Origin: Physcia stellaris
Taxonomy: Eukaryota; Ascomycota; Lecanoromycetes; Caliciales; Physciaceae
Assembly: GCA_018902385.1 (NCBI GenBank)
Contig: JABSSW010000004.1
Coordinates: forward strand, 992,001 to 1,056,000
Length of the DNA stretch: 64,000 bases
Reading direction: 5' to 3'
Shown here: positions 36,449 through 48,905 of the stretch, piece by piece
Layout of the letters: each line of letters opens with the position of its first letter
Position numbering within the stretch: position 1 is the stretch's first letter
Position numbers and translations under genes: made by a program
The notes under the pieces: generated by a model
Told to the model about the DNA's origin: nothing
Databases searched by the model: none
The model's input: only the letters and a program-made list of their open reading frames with translations

Positions 36449-37808
36449 TTAAATCGTCGTTATATAAAAACGATTCGTTCATCAGACAAATTCGATGACA
36501 AAAAATTGAATTCATACAAAATAATCAAAAAAAAAAATTTCGTTTATGAGTTGAAATTGCTCGACGACATGCACATTCATTCAATTTTTCATTTTTGATT
36601 GTTGAAAAAAAATTCTAAAAATTCGTTGAAAAAACAACATAACGATTTTTCAAAATCAATTATTGCAAATGAAATGTCGAAATGAAAATTCGATAATATA
36701 TTAAAATTTCGATATCATTATTATCGATTACAATATCGTTGCAATTGATTCGAATGAAAATTTCACGATCGAACATAATATTACGTCGACGACGACGAAT
36801 TTCAAAATGTTTAAAACATCGTGAATGTTTTTCACGAAATTAATTCAAAGACAACAAAATCTGTTTTGCGAAATAATTAAATCATGAATTTTATTGTTTA
36901 TGATCGATTAAAAAATTGTCAACGAATTCGTTGCAATTCATTTTCAAATCGATTTCAATTATTTTTTTTGTCATTCGTTTCGTTATCATTTCGCGTTGTT
37001 TACAATCAGAATTTACGTCGCATGAAAAATTGAATCGTGTTAAAAACATTTTCAAAAATTGTCGTCAAATTTCATTGAACAATGAATAATAATATAAAAT
37101 GTTATGCAATAAAATGAATAAACGCAAATTGTCAAAAAAATTCGAATATTTACAAATTCGTCAACAAAATTCTCAATTGCTTATTAATGACACGCGAAGT
37201 TGTTTGTAAAATTCGTTCAAAATATTTGTTTTTCAAAAAATTTAATACATGCATATTTCATTAAATGCAATGTACGAATCAAATGTTATATATGCGATAA
37301 CATCAACGCGTTAATCGTGATGATAAAAATTTTATCGATTTGTTCAAATTGTTCGTCTCATGATATCAATTTGATGTTGCAAGAATTTTCAAATTTGTTA
37401 ACACGTTAATTGTTTGCTTATTAATGCTCGTCGAAATTATTTCTGACGAATTATATGAATTGATCATTTTTCAAAACATTCATTACATTCACGTTTTGTC
37501 GCATGCAATGTACACATCGATTTTCGCATACACGAAAAAATCATTGCGTTAAACATTGTTATCACGATTTTATCAACATGTTCAAATTGTTTGTTTCAAA
37601 ATATAATCACATGAATGTTTTCATTTCGACGAATCAATTTCGTTGACGAAATTCATTTCGCGACGTTTCGCGTTTGTTTTTTTGTTTTAACGATCAATCA
37701 TTCAACGTTATTCAACAACACATTTACATCGCGCAAAACGTTCATCGAAAAAAAAAACAAAAATCAATTAATCGTTTCGAAACGAAATTGAAAAAAAACG
37801 AAAAATAA
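36449..37808 (+). other. Element F chromodomain relic and 3' region with a tandem duplication
   Basis: About 36,680-36,845 reads FDNILKFRYHYYRLQYRCN and later YYVDDDEFQNV, the chromodomain layout seen in C. Downstream, two diverged copies of a roughly 235-bp unit lie at about 37,178-37,410 and 37,411-37,645 (each starts TTGCTTATTAATG and carries GCAATGTAC and TTTATCRAYNTGTTCAAATTG). No gene recognised in the remainder. Confidence 0.55.
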
Positions 37809-38025
37809 TGTGACGAACGTGCATTGAATTCAACATCAAACAAATTTAACATCGAATTAATATCGTTATTTTATCACATCGAATGTTAAAATCGAAATTC
37901 GTTTTGACGCATTCGAAAAATCAAATTTTTTACATATGTTTTTTCAAATTTTATGTATTTGCTTTTCATTTCGATATTTTCGTGTAATTATGTAATTAAT
38001 TCATATTTTTGCATAACATTTCACA
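37809..38025 (+). repeat. 3' LTR of element F
   Basis: 217 bp, ends CATAACATTTCACA, followed by the TSD ACGTA. It is preceded by an A-rich stretch (GAAATTGAAAAAAAACGAAAAA) that may be the polypurine tract relic. Confidence 0.93.
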
Positions 38026-38030
38026 ACGTA

Positions 38031-38985
38031 CAACAAAATAAAACACGATATTTGTTGTCATACATGCGACGATTGTGATCATATTTTCAAAAAATATACA
38101 TATAACGAACATCAAAAATTTATTTCGATTGCAAAACGTCGTTTACAACAAATTATTGCATACAGATTACGTGAAAAAAATTATTACAATACGATTTCTA
38201 TATAATCAAAACAATTATTTTCAGATATATTATTTGTTTTTACATTATATCAATCAAAATTATACAAATCAAACGAATCAACAATATCATTTTCGCAATC
38301 GAATGTATTTCAATTTTTTGCGAAATCAGTCACATATTATATCGAAATATTCGAAAATCATTTTTTTTGCAAATTTCGTCGCATCATTTTTTTTTATCGA
38401 TTACATGTATGAAAACGACGATATTTTTATCAATTGTTGCGAATTTGCGTTTCGTTTTTTTCATGATTGACATTTCAACGAATTACATTGCGAATATCGA
38501 TTCAGAAAACATTTTTTTTTTCGCAATTCATTTTGTTTTTTTTCAGTCAAATATTATCGATTCAATCGTTCGAATTCAACATTTTGCGATAAACGCAATC
38601 AAGAAAAAAATCAAAAAAAATAATGATAAAAAGTCGAATGAAAATTCAATCAAATTTTTCGCGAAATTTTTTGCAACAATTTCGAAACGATCGAAAAAAA
38701 AATGAAACAAAAAAACGTTAAAAAAATTCTGAAATTTATTGCGAATATGATTAATCGACAAAAAATTTCGATAAAAAAATTGTTGTTGAATCAAACGATT
38801 ATTTTGTCGACATTACATTTATTTCAAGTATTTTTTCATTTTCGCGATGAAACGAAACGTCTTATTAATGCATTTCGAAAATTTCGCAAAAAAAAAATCG
38901 AGAAAATCAATCAAACAACGACGTCAATGTTCAAAATCAATTTCATATTCATTCGTTCGAACAAAAATAAACGCGTGCAATAAAT
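38031..38985 (+). pseudogene. Element H gag C-terminal and spacer remnant
   Basis: CCHTCDDCDH (about 38,053) has the C-x2-C-x4-H spacing of a zinc knuckle. Further open pieces at 38,075-38,470, 38,367-38,705 and 38,702-38,983 lie in overlapping frames. The last two are Lys-rich and may belong to the gag-pol linker. No domain recognised in them. Fossil. Confidence 0.45.
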
Positions 38986-39007
38986 AATCAAAAAATATTA
39001 TGAAATC

Positions 39008-39244
39008 GTGAAAATCATCAATAATGCATATGAGATTTTTTGCATATTTTACAAAAATTCGAAATTTTTTCGTATCGATTTATCGTTTGAATCGATCAAA
39101 ACAAATCAAAATTCGAATTTTATTATTATCAATGCGAAATTCGCGTCGAACATGAAATTGAACATTTATTCATCGAAATTGTTAAATTTTAACGAAATGC
39201 GCATGATGATGATCAATAAAAATCGTCATAAATTGAAATTTTAA
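39008..39244 (+). pseudogene. Element H protease-like remnant
   Basis: The 78-residue piece has the stretch NSNFIIINAKFASNMKLNIY, which resembles the region just after the aspartic protease loop (xxxSNFIxxxLA). It sits between the gag knuckle and RT. The catalytic motif itself is not convincing. Fossil. Confidence 0.4.
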
Positions 39245-40674
39245 ATTATTTTGAATATCGAAATTGAAAACATTAAACGTCAAATTTGAATTTTCGTCAA
39301 TTCAAATCACAATGACAACAATACGAAATTGTTATTCGATTTATTTTGATTTTAATCGATGCACGCATAAATTGACATCAAAAACAAAAAAATTCAAATA
39401 AAAAATTTCGTTCAAATTGAAATGATCAAAAATATCAATTCGAAAATCAAGATTTCTGATTTGACAAAAATGAAACACGTTCATAATTCGAATATTTCAT
39501 TTGAACGAAAAAAAATTAACGTACAAAAAACGTTCGAACGTATTATCATCAAAAAAATCGTTTTTAATGATTTCGAATTCGAAAAAGAATTTGAGAATTC
39601 AAATAAAAAATTTAACGAATTTTTTATTTCAGATTTTGATTCAGAAAACGCGAATTTTCAATAGATTTTGCTGACGATTTTAAAGAAAATTCAACGATAA
39701 AAATGAAAAGCAAACAAAAATTTAATCGATTCAAAAAAATGATATATCAACATCTGAATTTTTGTGTAAATTATTCGAATAAAAACGTCGATACATATGA
39801 ATCGTCATTTCGTTGACACGAAACGAAAAATACAATATTCAAAATCAATAACGCAACATTACAATCGTTCAATAATTTCGATATCGAATTCGAATGCAAA
39901 TGTAAAATCAAATTCGTTTGTATATTTCATTGAAATCGTCAAAAAAAAATTCGCATTTACAAAGTTTTTGTTAATCAAACAGATAAATCAGAATGTCGTT
40001 GTTTGTTCGAATACGTTTGCATATTTCATTGAAACGAACAGCAAAATAAATTGAAATCAAAATTTTCGATGATTTATTCAAAAAACGTTTTCATAAACGA
40101 GAAATCAGATTTTGAATTTTCTATTATTCGTCGCATTATTCGTCGCATCATTGACGATACAATGTTTTTAAATTTTTTAAAAAAATAAATCAAAAATGAA
40201 AAAATCACGTTAAATGACGTCATATCGAATGCAAATATGCGATTGAAAATTTTGCAATTTATTTGAACATATCGTGATGTAAATGCGAAAAAATTGAAAA
40301 ATATATCGATTATTGATTTTATTGTACATCGAATTTATTTTCGTTTTGATTTGAAATTTTACAATGCAAAACAATATCGATTCACGTTTGAAAAAAAATG
40401 ATGATATCAAACAATTATACAAAAAATTTTTGAAATCGATATGTACGAACGTATCGTCATCGTCAATGATCGTACGTTTCAATGAAATGTTGCATTTGTT
40501 TTAATATTTAAAACAAAACAAATAAAATCAAAATTAACGTTCAATTATCATTTCGTATACGAGAAATTCGACGAAAATATGATGAAATTCGCACAACGTA
40601 TTCACGATTTTTTAAAACGTTCAAATTATCGTTGTTATTTTTCGATTAATATGAAACATGATTATTGAAACGTT
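39245..40674 (+). other. Element H protease-to-RT interval, eroded
   Basis: Short open + strand pieces (39,422-39,664, 39,797-40,054) are acidic or Ser/Asn-rich and unrecognised. They should be the pol linker and RT fingers of H by position. The minus-strand frame at 40,210-40,482 looks like a shadow. Confidence 0.35.
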
Positions 40675-41001
40675 TTGATATATTTTGAAAATCGTCATTA
40701 TTTGATTTTTCATGTATCAAATATCGATCAATTGCAATTTATTTACATGTTTCAAAAAACGAAAATTTCGTTATTTATTTTCATCGAGTTAATCAACATA
40801 ATATTCGATTTTATATCAAGTTCGAATGCAAAATCGTCACTATTACATGCATTGAAAAAAACATCGTTTTTTGACATTTTTTTTTACATTGATGACATTT
40901 TCGAAACACATCGTATTTTCGAAAAACAATACAACTTTTTGAAAAATCATTTTTTTTTCGATTATTGTGATTTCAAATGCGAATTTCTTTATTCAAATTG
41001 A
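40675..41001 (+). pseudogene. Element H reverse transcriptase remnant
   Basis: The 108-residue piece contains FDIFFYIDDIFETHRIFEKQ, the YxDD catalytic box with the following helix of Ty3/gypsy RT, then FLKNHFFFDYCDFKCEF. Upstream stretches (FIELINIIFDFI) fit the palm. The YIDDIF type differs from the YLNDIF seen in A, C and F. Fossil. Confidence 0.75.
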
Positions 41002-41409
41002 AAATCGAAATTATTGAATTTAAAACATTCGATCAATTATATCGAATCGATGAAATTTTGAATATCAAACAAAAATTCATAAATAAAATACGCAATTGAT
41101 CAATTTTTCAAAATGTTATTACAATACGAAACTTTTTAAAAACGATACAATTTATTAGACGTTGAATGTTCAATTTCGATAAAATCGCGAAATCATTACA
41201 ACGTTTTTGCGACAACAAAATCGATTGACGATAATTCGAATTCGAAAATTTGTTTTTTCAAATTTTGAAAAAATAATGTTTTAACGTAATGAACATATTT
41301 GATTATGATTTCACGTTGTTTTGTAAAATTTATATTGACGTTTTAACATACGATGATGATATTTACATCAATCAATTACAAAACGATGAAAACAAATCAA
41401 TTTTGTATG
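41002..41409 (+). pseudogene. Element H RT connection and start of RNase H
   Basis: At about 41,300-41,400 the + strand reads YDFTLFCKIYIDVLTYDDD, the first RNase H strand with its catalytic Asp position, then INQLQNDENKS. The domain is interrupted by D at 41,410 and its second half is at 55,519. Fossil. Confidence 0.6.
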
Positions 41410-41718
41410 TGTAAAATTCAAAAAATGTGACATCAAAAATGTATAACAAAAACAATTGTATGATTAGATTAATAATTGCAAAATTAATTATTTTTCAAAT
41501 TTTTGCTCATATAATCAATCAATTTGTTCAATCGTACACATATTTCGAAATCTATTCGAAAATATGAATTTGTTGAATTCAATCGAAAATTTGATATTGA
41601 CGTGATCAAATTGATCGTTTTCGTAATTTATCGAATTTCGATGATCGAATTGCTTGATATAATTTTATCGAAATTCGATTCGTAATGTTTTATTGATTTG
41701 AATTTTGAATGTTTTATA
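41410..41718 (-). repeat. 3' LTR of element D
   Basis: 309 bp, homologous to 55,205-55,513 without gaps and, in reverse complement, to the LTRs of E. Confidence 0.93.
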
Positions 41719-42837
41719 TGCGTTTTTTTTTAATATCGAAATTTCTTGAAATGATCAATATTTTTCGACATGTTTCGCAATAAAAATTGTTAAACTTGTG
41801 TAAATATGTTTTTTTTTTGAAATTTGAAAAATCGTTGTAATCGCGATTTTCGCATTCGTAAATCGTTGAATTGAAAAATTATTGTCATTGTGATTTTCGT
41901 ATCTGATTATTTTTCATTTCGATTTTTAATCAATTTGCGTTAAAAATTTGAAAATACATTTTCTTGAATGATTCAGAAAAAGCATAATTTGACGATTTTA
42001 TTGTTTGTTGTTTTCAGAATCGAAAATTTGATTTCGTACAATTCACAATTTTCGATTTGACGATTGACAACTAATTGATTGACAATGAATTTTGAATTCG
42101 AATTATTTTTTATTTTTTTGTTTTTTTTTTCGTATATCGAATTCATGAAAAGATGTTCAAACGCGCAAAACGTCGTTGTCGCGATCGCATTCGATATATC
42201 AAATTTCGAAAATTTTTTTGATTTTTTTTTTCATTTCACATTTTATTCGTCGTTCAGTCAAATCGAACAACAATTTCTGAAAATGTTTTTAACACGATTC
42301 AGTTTTTCATGCGTCGTAAATTTTAAACAATAAATAACATTGAATTACATGTGAAAATTAAACTTTTTTGTCAACGATTTCATCGTGAAAATTACATTTA
42401 TTTGACGTCGAACGCGTCAACGATTGATAATTTTATTGATATTGTTTTTTTTTTCGAATTATTCATGTGAAATTTTCGAAACATATTTTTCAAATGTTTA
42501 ATTATTGCAATTGATTTTCAAATACGTTTTTCGTAATTTTTTCATTGAATCAAATAATAAAATTCTGATTCATTGTATGATTTATTCGAAATTTGATTTT
42601 TTTTATAAATTTTGCTGTTCAGAATGATTTCAATTCAGAATTTTTCGTTCGTGAATTTTTCGTCATTTTCGATATTCGACTGATACGTAAATTTTAACGA
42701 AATTTTTTTTTTTTAGATTTGACTTTTTTCAACAACGAAACGTAAAAAACGTCATGAATTCGTCAACGTTTGAATATTTCGAATTGATATGTTTGATTTT
42801 TTATTGTTTTGAATATTTTGAATGAATCGAAAAATTT
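41719..42837 (-). other. Element D 3' region
   Basis: Non-coding or eroded tail between integrase and 3' LTR. It holds a two-copy tandem repeat at about 41,820-41,856 and 41,868-41,903, equivalent to that of E near 21.75-21.83 kb. A + strand frame at 42,079-42,333 is probably a shadow. Confidence 0.5.
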
Positions 42838-44390
42838 TCATTCGAATTTCTTATTGCGTTTGATGCGAATGTTCTTGTCATTGACGTTAACGTAATCTTT
42901 TACGTAAAAACGTTTTATTTTTGTTTTTGCATTTTTGTATTTGATTTGTTGTTTCTGTGCGAATACTAAATTGATTTTCAATATTTTTATTAATTCGATC
43001 AGTTTTTCGACATGTTTTTTCGCAAATTTTGATTTAATTTTGAAATTTGCAAATTTTTCGAAAAACATTTTTGAAATATATTTTTGCATTATCACAAAAA
43101 ACGACATTTGCGTTGACGCATGTTTATTGTTGTTGTAAACAAATTTAATTATCGACAATAATTTTATTCAATTATTTTGTTAAAAATTGACGTAAATTTT
43201 GAAATATTATTTCATAATTGAATTTTGACGTTTCGTTTGATCATTTGTTTGCGAATGATAAATCGTGAATAATTTAAATTTGATTTTTAAAATATAACAT
43301 AAAACGTCGTGATATTTCGAAATAAAAATCGATTTTTTGTTTGTTGTTATCGATGAAAAAAAATCATGAAATTTAATGATTTTTCGAATCAATATTTCGA
43401 CGAGATTTTTTGCGATCATTGTTTTTTTGATCGAAATGTAATGTGTCATTTTCGTTAAACGATTTACGACAACGAATATTGAATCGTACGTTGTTTCGTT
43501 TTATGTTTTGTTTTCAGACAAATTTGTTACGAAATTCATAATAATGTCAATTCATTTGAATTTCGATATAAAAAAAACGATAACTTTTCGTATGATTTGT
43601 GACGAGATATTTTTTTTTTTTTGCAAATTGCACATGTTTCGCAATATTTTTTTATTTGTTTTTGCATGTTTGAATCATGTTGAAAAATTTTTTTTTTTTT
43701 TTCGTTCGATCAATAATATTTTCGTCGTATTAATTTCAAAATGCGTTTTACATCGAAATGATTTGCGAAAAAATTGTCATGATTCGTTTTTATGACGTTT
43801 TTTTTCAAACTCGATGAAACGTACAAACGATTTTCGTGTCACAATATTTTTTTTTCGTCTATTCAAGACGAATGTGATTTTTCAAAAATAATTAATTTTT
43901 GTTTCATTTGAATCGTACAAAAATTTTTTTTTAATAATGAACGAATCAATTCGACAAAATTGTTAATGATTTTATTGTCGTATATTGCATCATGTTCATG
44001 AATATGTTTTCGCGCAATCATTTCGTCGATCGACTCGAAAATCGTTGCATTATTCAATATTAATGTTTTTTATTCGTTGATAATTACGTTTGATATATTT
44101 GAAACGTCAAAAAAATTATTCGAAAAATTGTTTTTTTCATTTTTTTCAAGAAATTCGCACGCGAAATTTTCATTTTCGTTGAATTTGAACATCGTTGTTT
44201 TGATTTCGTTCACATAAATCGAAAATTCGTTTGAATTCGTTTGTAAAAACTGTCGCAAACGCGTCAAAATTTGACGATTGTTTTCAATTTTTTTTTCGAT
44301 GATCGTCATGTGATCAAATCGTTTTGACAAATCGTTCGCAAAATTTTTATTGTCGAAACGATAATCGATAACATAATTGTAACGTGACAA
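42838..44390 (-). pseudogene. Element D integrase remnant
   Basis: The minus-strand pieces are 44,070-44,390 (end of RNase H and linker, YNYVIDYRFDNKNFANDLS), 43,863-44,057 (N-terminal part), 43,207-43,449 (core: DFFSSITTNKKSIFISKYHD, TIYHSQTNDQTKRQNSIMK) and 42,838-43,158 (C-terminal part: KFVYNNNKHASTQMSFF, VNDKNIRIKRNKKFE). Each matches a piece of E (19,285-20,841). Fossil. Confidence 0.8.
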
Positions 44391-45140
44391 TTTTTGTGTT
44401 CATCGTATTTGTTAAAATAATAATTTTGTTGTAATCATAAAACGATTGAGATTTCGATGATTCGTCAAAACGAAAATTTTTTTTTTTTTTTTTCAAATAA
44501 TGACGTCAATGTTTAAATGCGAAAATTATGATCAAAAATTTTTTGTCGTGAATTTCATAATTACATTTCGCGAATATTATTCTTTTAAAAAAATAAATTA
44601 TCGAATGTCAATGATTTTTGTCGTCTGATTGACAAAATATTTTTTTTATTGTTTTATTCGAAACGTCGATTTTCACACGAATAAATTCAATCGAATCGAA
44701 ATGTTGCAAAACAAAAATTTTCATAAACGTTTTGCGTAATCGTTTGAAAAATTCGAAAATTTCGAAAATCAAAAATTCGTTCGATAATCGTTTTTTATTG
44801 TGATTTCTATTTCGATTTCGTTTTTTTTTGTTTTTTTTTATGAAATTTTGTTGATTTTTTTAACATGAAAGTCAAAAATAATGTCAACTTATTAAAATTC
44901 TTGATAAATCGTTTATAGAAATTGCACAATTCGAAAATTTCGAAAATTTCGAACACGTTTTTAAATGTTGATCAGTTTTGTATAATTTCGATTTTGTTTT
45001 GTTGCATTTGCATTTTTTTCGATGAAACGATAAAATTCAAAAATTCGATATTATTTTTGAAAAATTTACACTTTTTCATGTTAAAAAAAAAAATTTGTGT
45101 TTTTTTAAACGATTCAATATTCATTTGACGTTTTCGACGT
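44391..45140 (-). pseudogene. Element D RNase H and RT connection remnant
   Basis: Minus-strand sequence matches E's 18,730-19,300, including the Arg/Lys-rich insert (about 44,800-44,840) and the NFYKRFIKNF-like connection near 44,880-44,925. It is cut by B' at 45,140. The + strand frame at 44,922-45,128 is a shadow. Fossil. Confidence 0.6.
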
Positions 45141-45311
45141 TGTTATGAATTGACATATAATTAAAATTTGAAAACAATCAAATAATTAATTAATTAACTG
45201 TATTTGACATTCAGTCAATCGAATGATTTGTTTATGTAATTACTATGATATATATTCTGATCATCGATTTCTAAATAATTAATCAAGTTTTTTACATTCA
45301 ATATATCAACA
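45141..45311 (+). repeat. 5' LTR of element B'
   Basis: 171 bp, starts TGTTATGAATTGACA and ends TATATCAACA. Homologous to B's LTR in reverse complement, without an internal duplicated stretch. Confidence 0.94.
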
Positions 45312-45374
45312 ATTTGATAACATCATTTATCACATCATCAAATCAACATTTTTGTTAATCATTCAATTAACGTA

Positions 45375-47418
45375 ATGCAATCAAAAATTTATCATTATTT
45401 AATTGTAAATGCTATTTCATCAAACAAGTTTTTCGATTTGTTTCATTGTTTTATCGTTGCGTTGATCAAAGATATTACGTCATTCGATTTCGTCATTTCG
45501 CATTTGTTCGAAAAAGTGAATTCAAATTTTATTGTTGTTATTCGGATTTTTTTTCTTTCATTTTTTTTTTTCATTTTATTTTCGTTGTTTCATTTTGAAA
45601 TCATTTTTTGATATCAGACAGCTTTTCAACATTTTGTTTTTTTTTGCTATTCAATATTGTTTTTACATTTTTGATTTACGAGTTGTTTCATTACTGTTTT
45701 CTATCATTGATTAGAAAGACAATTTCAGACATTTTTTTAATATTTCGTCGACATTTCGATTTCAGTTTCTAATCATATTATTCAGTTCGCGTGATCGTTG
45801 CACGAATTCTTGCAAACTGATCATTTTTTCATTTCACTGTTTAGCAACGTAAATCGACGTACGATCGAGATTTTTATTGTTAAAAATTACAGATTATTCA
45901 AAACACGAACTCAAGACGTTGTTTATTCATTTCAGTGAATCGACGATTTTACATTTTTACAGAACGTTTTGAATCAATTTCGAATAAACATTGAAAATTT
46001 TCGAAAATCGAACGTTTTTCAAAAATTTTTAATTAGATTTGAATTCATAATTAGTTCATTTATTAGCAATTCGTCATTTTTTTCAATGTTTCGCGTGCAG
46101 TTTTCTGTATTCAGATTCGATATTTTCATTCGATTCGAAATTTTTACAATTCAGTTTGATGTTTCGACTAGCTCAAGATTTCGACGAAATAGCAATTCAG
46201 AAATTCGTGAATTTATTTTTTCGTCAATAATTTTCAGTTATTCGTCAATCATTAATTCTGATTTCGATTTGAACATTTCACGTCAATTTATTGTCGAATC
46301 AAACATTGCAAACAACGAGCGTCGTTCAATCAACATTCAAGTTGACAATAATCAGACATTTTTTTTCAATAATCAGACATTTTTTTTCATTCAAATCGAA
46401 AAGATTCGTCGCATTATGTTTTCAATTTAATCATTATTTGAAAATCAAGTTTTTTAAAATGACATTATGATCGTAATTATCGTTTTCGTTTCAATATTTC
46501 GTTTTGTTAATGAAACATTTTTTTTTGTTGACAATAACATTTTTCAGTCAATTATCAAATCTGTTGAAAATGTGAATTATTTTGATTTTGATTACGAAAA
46601 TTCATTCGACACAAATCAACTCATCGTTAATTTAAAAACACAACTTTTATCGCGACGTTTTCATTTTCATTGATCATTTGAAAAATCTGAAAAAAACTTT
46701 TTCTGAATTCAAAATGAAAAAGTTAATATTCATTTGTTTCAAAAAGATGTTTTGATTTGATATAACACGAAACTTATTGAAATTGAAAAGAATTTTTTCA
46801 AAAAAATTAACATTGAACGTTGATGTGTTCATTTCATTAAACGTTTCAAGAAACGAATTTCAATTGTTTTGAAAAAATTACAAATCGAAATTTATATTTA
46901 TGTTGATGTTCGTCGTGATCGTAAATTACGTTTTTACATGCAAAACATTTTTCGACATGTTAAAACAACAAATTTTTCATCAATTTTTCATCAATGTATT
47001 ATTGCATGAAGCAATTTCGAGTTGAATTTTCGTGCACAAATATTTGAATCATCGAAAAACATCATTTTGTTTATTTTTTTGAGTCAATTAGACGCGAAAG
47101 AAAACGTGTGAATGAATATGACAATTCGTTATCGCGACAATTTTGATCAAGATTTCAGCAACAATGTTGATCGATTTAACAATCGTTCAAATAAACAAAA
47201 TCGAAATAAAAACGACTTTAATCAACAGTTTTACGTCAATTTTTCTCATTCAACGTATATGTGATCGTTTTCGAATTACAATTCATATCAATATAGAAAT
47301 TCAGTTTATCAATTTCAATCAAATTATCAATCTCGTCAGTTTTCAGAAAATTATCAACAAAAATTTTTCGATCAATTTTCAATTGTTTTGTCGATTGCAA
47401 AGCAATTTTTTTTGCTAA
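45375..47418 (+). pseudogene. Element B' gag remnant
   Basis: Pieces at 45,375-45,611, 45,969-46,430 (153 residues, Ser/Phe-rich, with SSRFRRNSNSEIREF and a repeated QTFFF near the end), 46,467-46,673 and 47,143-47,418 follow the order of B. NVNYFDFDYENSFDTNQ (46,467 piece) is the best shared landmark. Assigned by position and by homology with B. Fossil. Confidence 0.55.
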
Positions 47419-48110
47419 AATTTTCAAACGAATTCGTTTCGAATCAGAAATTCAACAAATCAAACGTCAAAAAATTTGAAAAATTTGACAAAATCAAAAT
47501 TTACAATGTTGACGAAAAAATCGAAAATAAATTTGAAAAAAAATTTTTCAATCAAAACGACGTCGATGTCGACGATCATTACGTTGACGATTATTATATT
47601 TCGAAAAACATTTTTTATTATCAATTTTTTTCATACAATGATTTCGAAGACGAAAATGACAATGTTGCTTATTTGATTACGTCAGAAATGTTTTTATTTG
47701 AATCAAACAAACTAATCATTTGTAAAAAATGTGACAATGATTTCACGTTCAACAATAAGTTACACGAACATTTTCGCTTCGACTATTTTAACAAAATCGA
47801 TTTTGTTTATTCTGTCGTAGTTGACAAGTTCTTTTTTATTATTATAACTATTCAAAGTTTTAAATCTATCGTGATTACGCGAAACTCAACTAGAAAATTT
47901 TCAATTAATAATTCATTTTCAATTACGTTTCGCGAATTTACGAGCTATTTTATCAAGTCGTCTGAATTTACTATTATCTTGTCAGATACGTCGAAGTCAA
48001 TCAACATTTCGACTTTTCTGAGAAAACTCAAATCTACATCGATTTTTATCATTGTTTCAGACGTCGATTTTAGCAAAAACGTCGACACTGATCATGATTT
48101 TCGAGATTGA
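47388..48110 (+). pseudogene. Element B' zinc-finger linker
   Basis: The 240-residue piece is acidic and contains ICKKCDNDFTFNNKLHEHFR near its middle, the same C2H2-like block as in B. It is preceded by an Asp/Tyr-rich stretch (DVDDHYVDDYYISKN) and followed by Ser/Thr-rich sequence up to the protease region (VSDVDFSKNVDTDHDF). Fossil. Confidence 0.6.
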
Positions 48111-48230
48111 AATTATGCACGTATTCATGTAATTTTATTTTCTACAATTGATGTCGAACTTGTTTGTTTAAACATCGACGCTAAAATAATTTTTTGTGAT
48201 CGTCAGTTTTTCAAAAAACAAACGTCGAAT

Positions 48231-48866
48231 GTGTTTATTAAAATCATGATTACATTCATTTCAATACGTGATTTAGATGTCGACAAACATATGACGATTA
48301 AATATGTTATTTTGTTTATGTATTTTTCTGATCAAAAGAATGACGTCATAATTAGAACTAAAGTCATCAGAGAAATACATTTGATTGATAATTTCAAAAC
48401 TAACATGTTGTTGAACAATGATGTTATTGAATCAAAAAAAATCGACGTTAACATATCGAATAAATCAATCTACATTGATAATTGTGAAATCATTGTTAGT
48501 TTCGAAATTCGAACGTCACGCATGATTGTTCAAATTTCAATTCACGCACGAAAAATTACAATGATATTTTCGCATAACGAGCTAATTTTTTCAATGCATT
48601 ACATTATTGTTTCATTCGATCGAAATTACTTGTTCGAATCAAACGAGTTCAATTTTTCACTTTACGCTCATTTAATAAATTTCAATTTCAAGCAAATTGT
48701 CGTTCGCAACGAAAACAATCACGCGATACACATATTTCGAAATTGTCGCGTCGATCATATGATTGAAATAAACTTTATCAATGTTTTTCAGATTCACGTC
48801 GACGACGTTAATCAAATCATCGATTTAATTTTTCGACGTTCAATTCAAATTCATAAAATTAACTGA
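48231..48866 (+). pseudogene. Element B' protease region remnant
   Basis: The 211-residue piece matches B's 7,669-8,292: ITFISIRDLDVDKHMTIKY, FMYFSDQKNDV, NMLLNNDVIESKKIDVN and IIVSFDRNYLFESNEF. It stands just before RT, where a retroviral-type aspartic protease is expected. Fossil. Confidence 0.6.
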
Positions 48867-48905
48867 TTTAAAAAAGTCATAGTTGCAATTTACGTCGTTA
48901 TCAAT

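Larger units (their letters stand above)
27225..38025 (+). mobile_element. Element F: Ty3/gypsy chromovirus-type LTR retrotransposon, broken, carrying element G
   Basis: Two 217-bp LTRs (27,225-27,441 and 37,809-38,025) start TGTGACGAACGTG and end ACATTTCACA. The TSD ACGTA is exact (27,220-27,224 and 38,026-38,030). Gag is interrupted by G (28,914-32,230); protease, RT, RNase H, integrase and chromodomain remnants follow. Without G it is about 7.5 kb. Domains are colinear with A and C but clearly diverged, and the LTRs differ, so it is a sister family. Fossil, fewer breaks in RT than its relatives. Confidence 0.92.
38026..41409 (+). mobile_element. Element H, main part: outermost Ty3/gypsy element, broken
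   Basis: + strand order is a gag zinc-knuckle relic (38,053), a basic region, protease, RT and the start of RNase H, which stops at D's left LTR and continues at 55,514. F sits in its gag. The H family is unlike A-G in sequence, and its RT has YIDD. Because F and D are both inserted in it, H is the oldest element visible here. Its 5' LTR is not in the window or not recognised. Fossil. Confidence 0.8.

Noticed and set aside
42079-42333. + strand 84-residue Phe-rich frame in the 3' region of D
   Set aside because: No counterpart in E in the same orientation; composition-driven.
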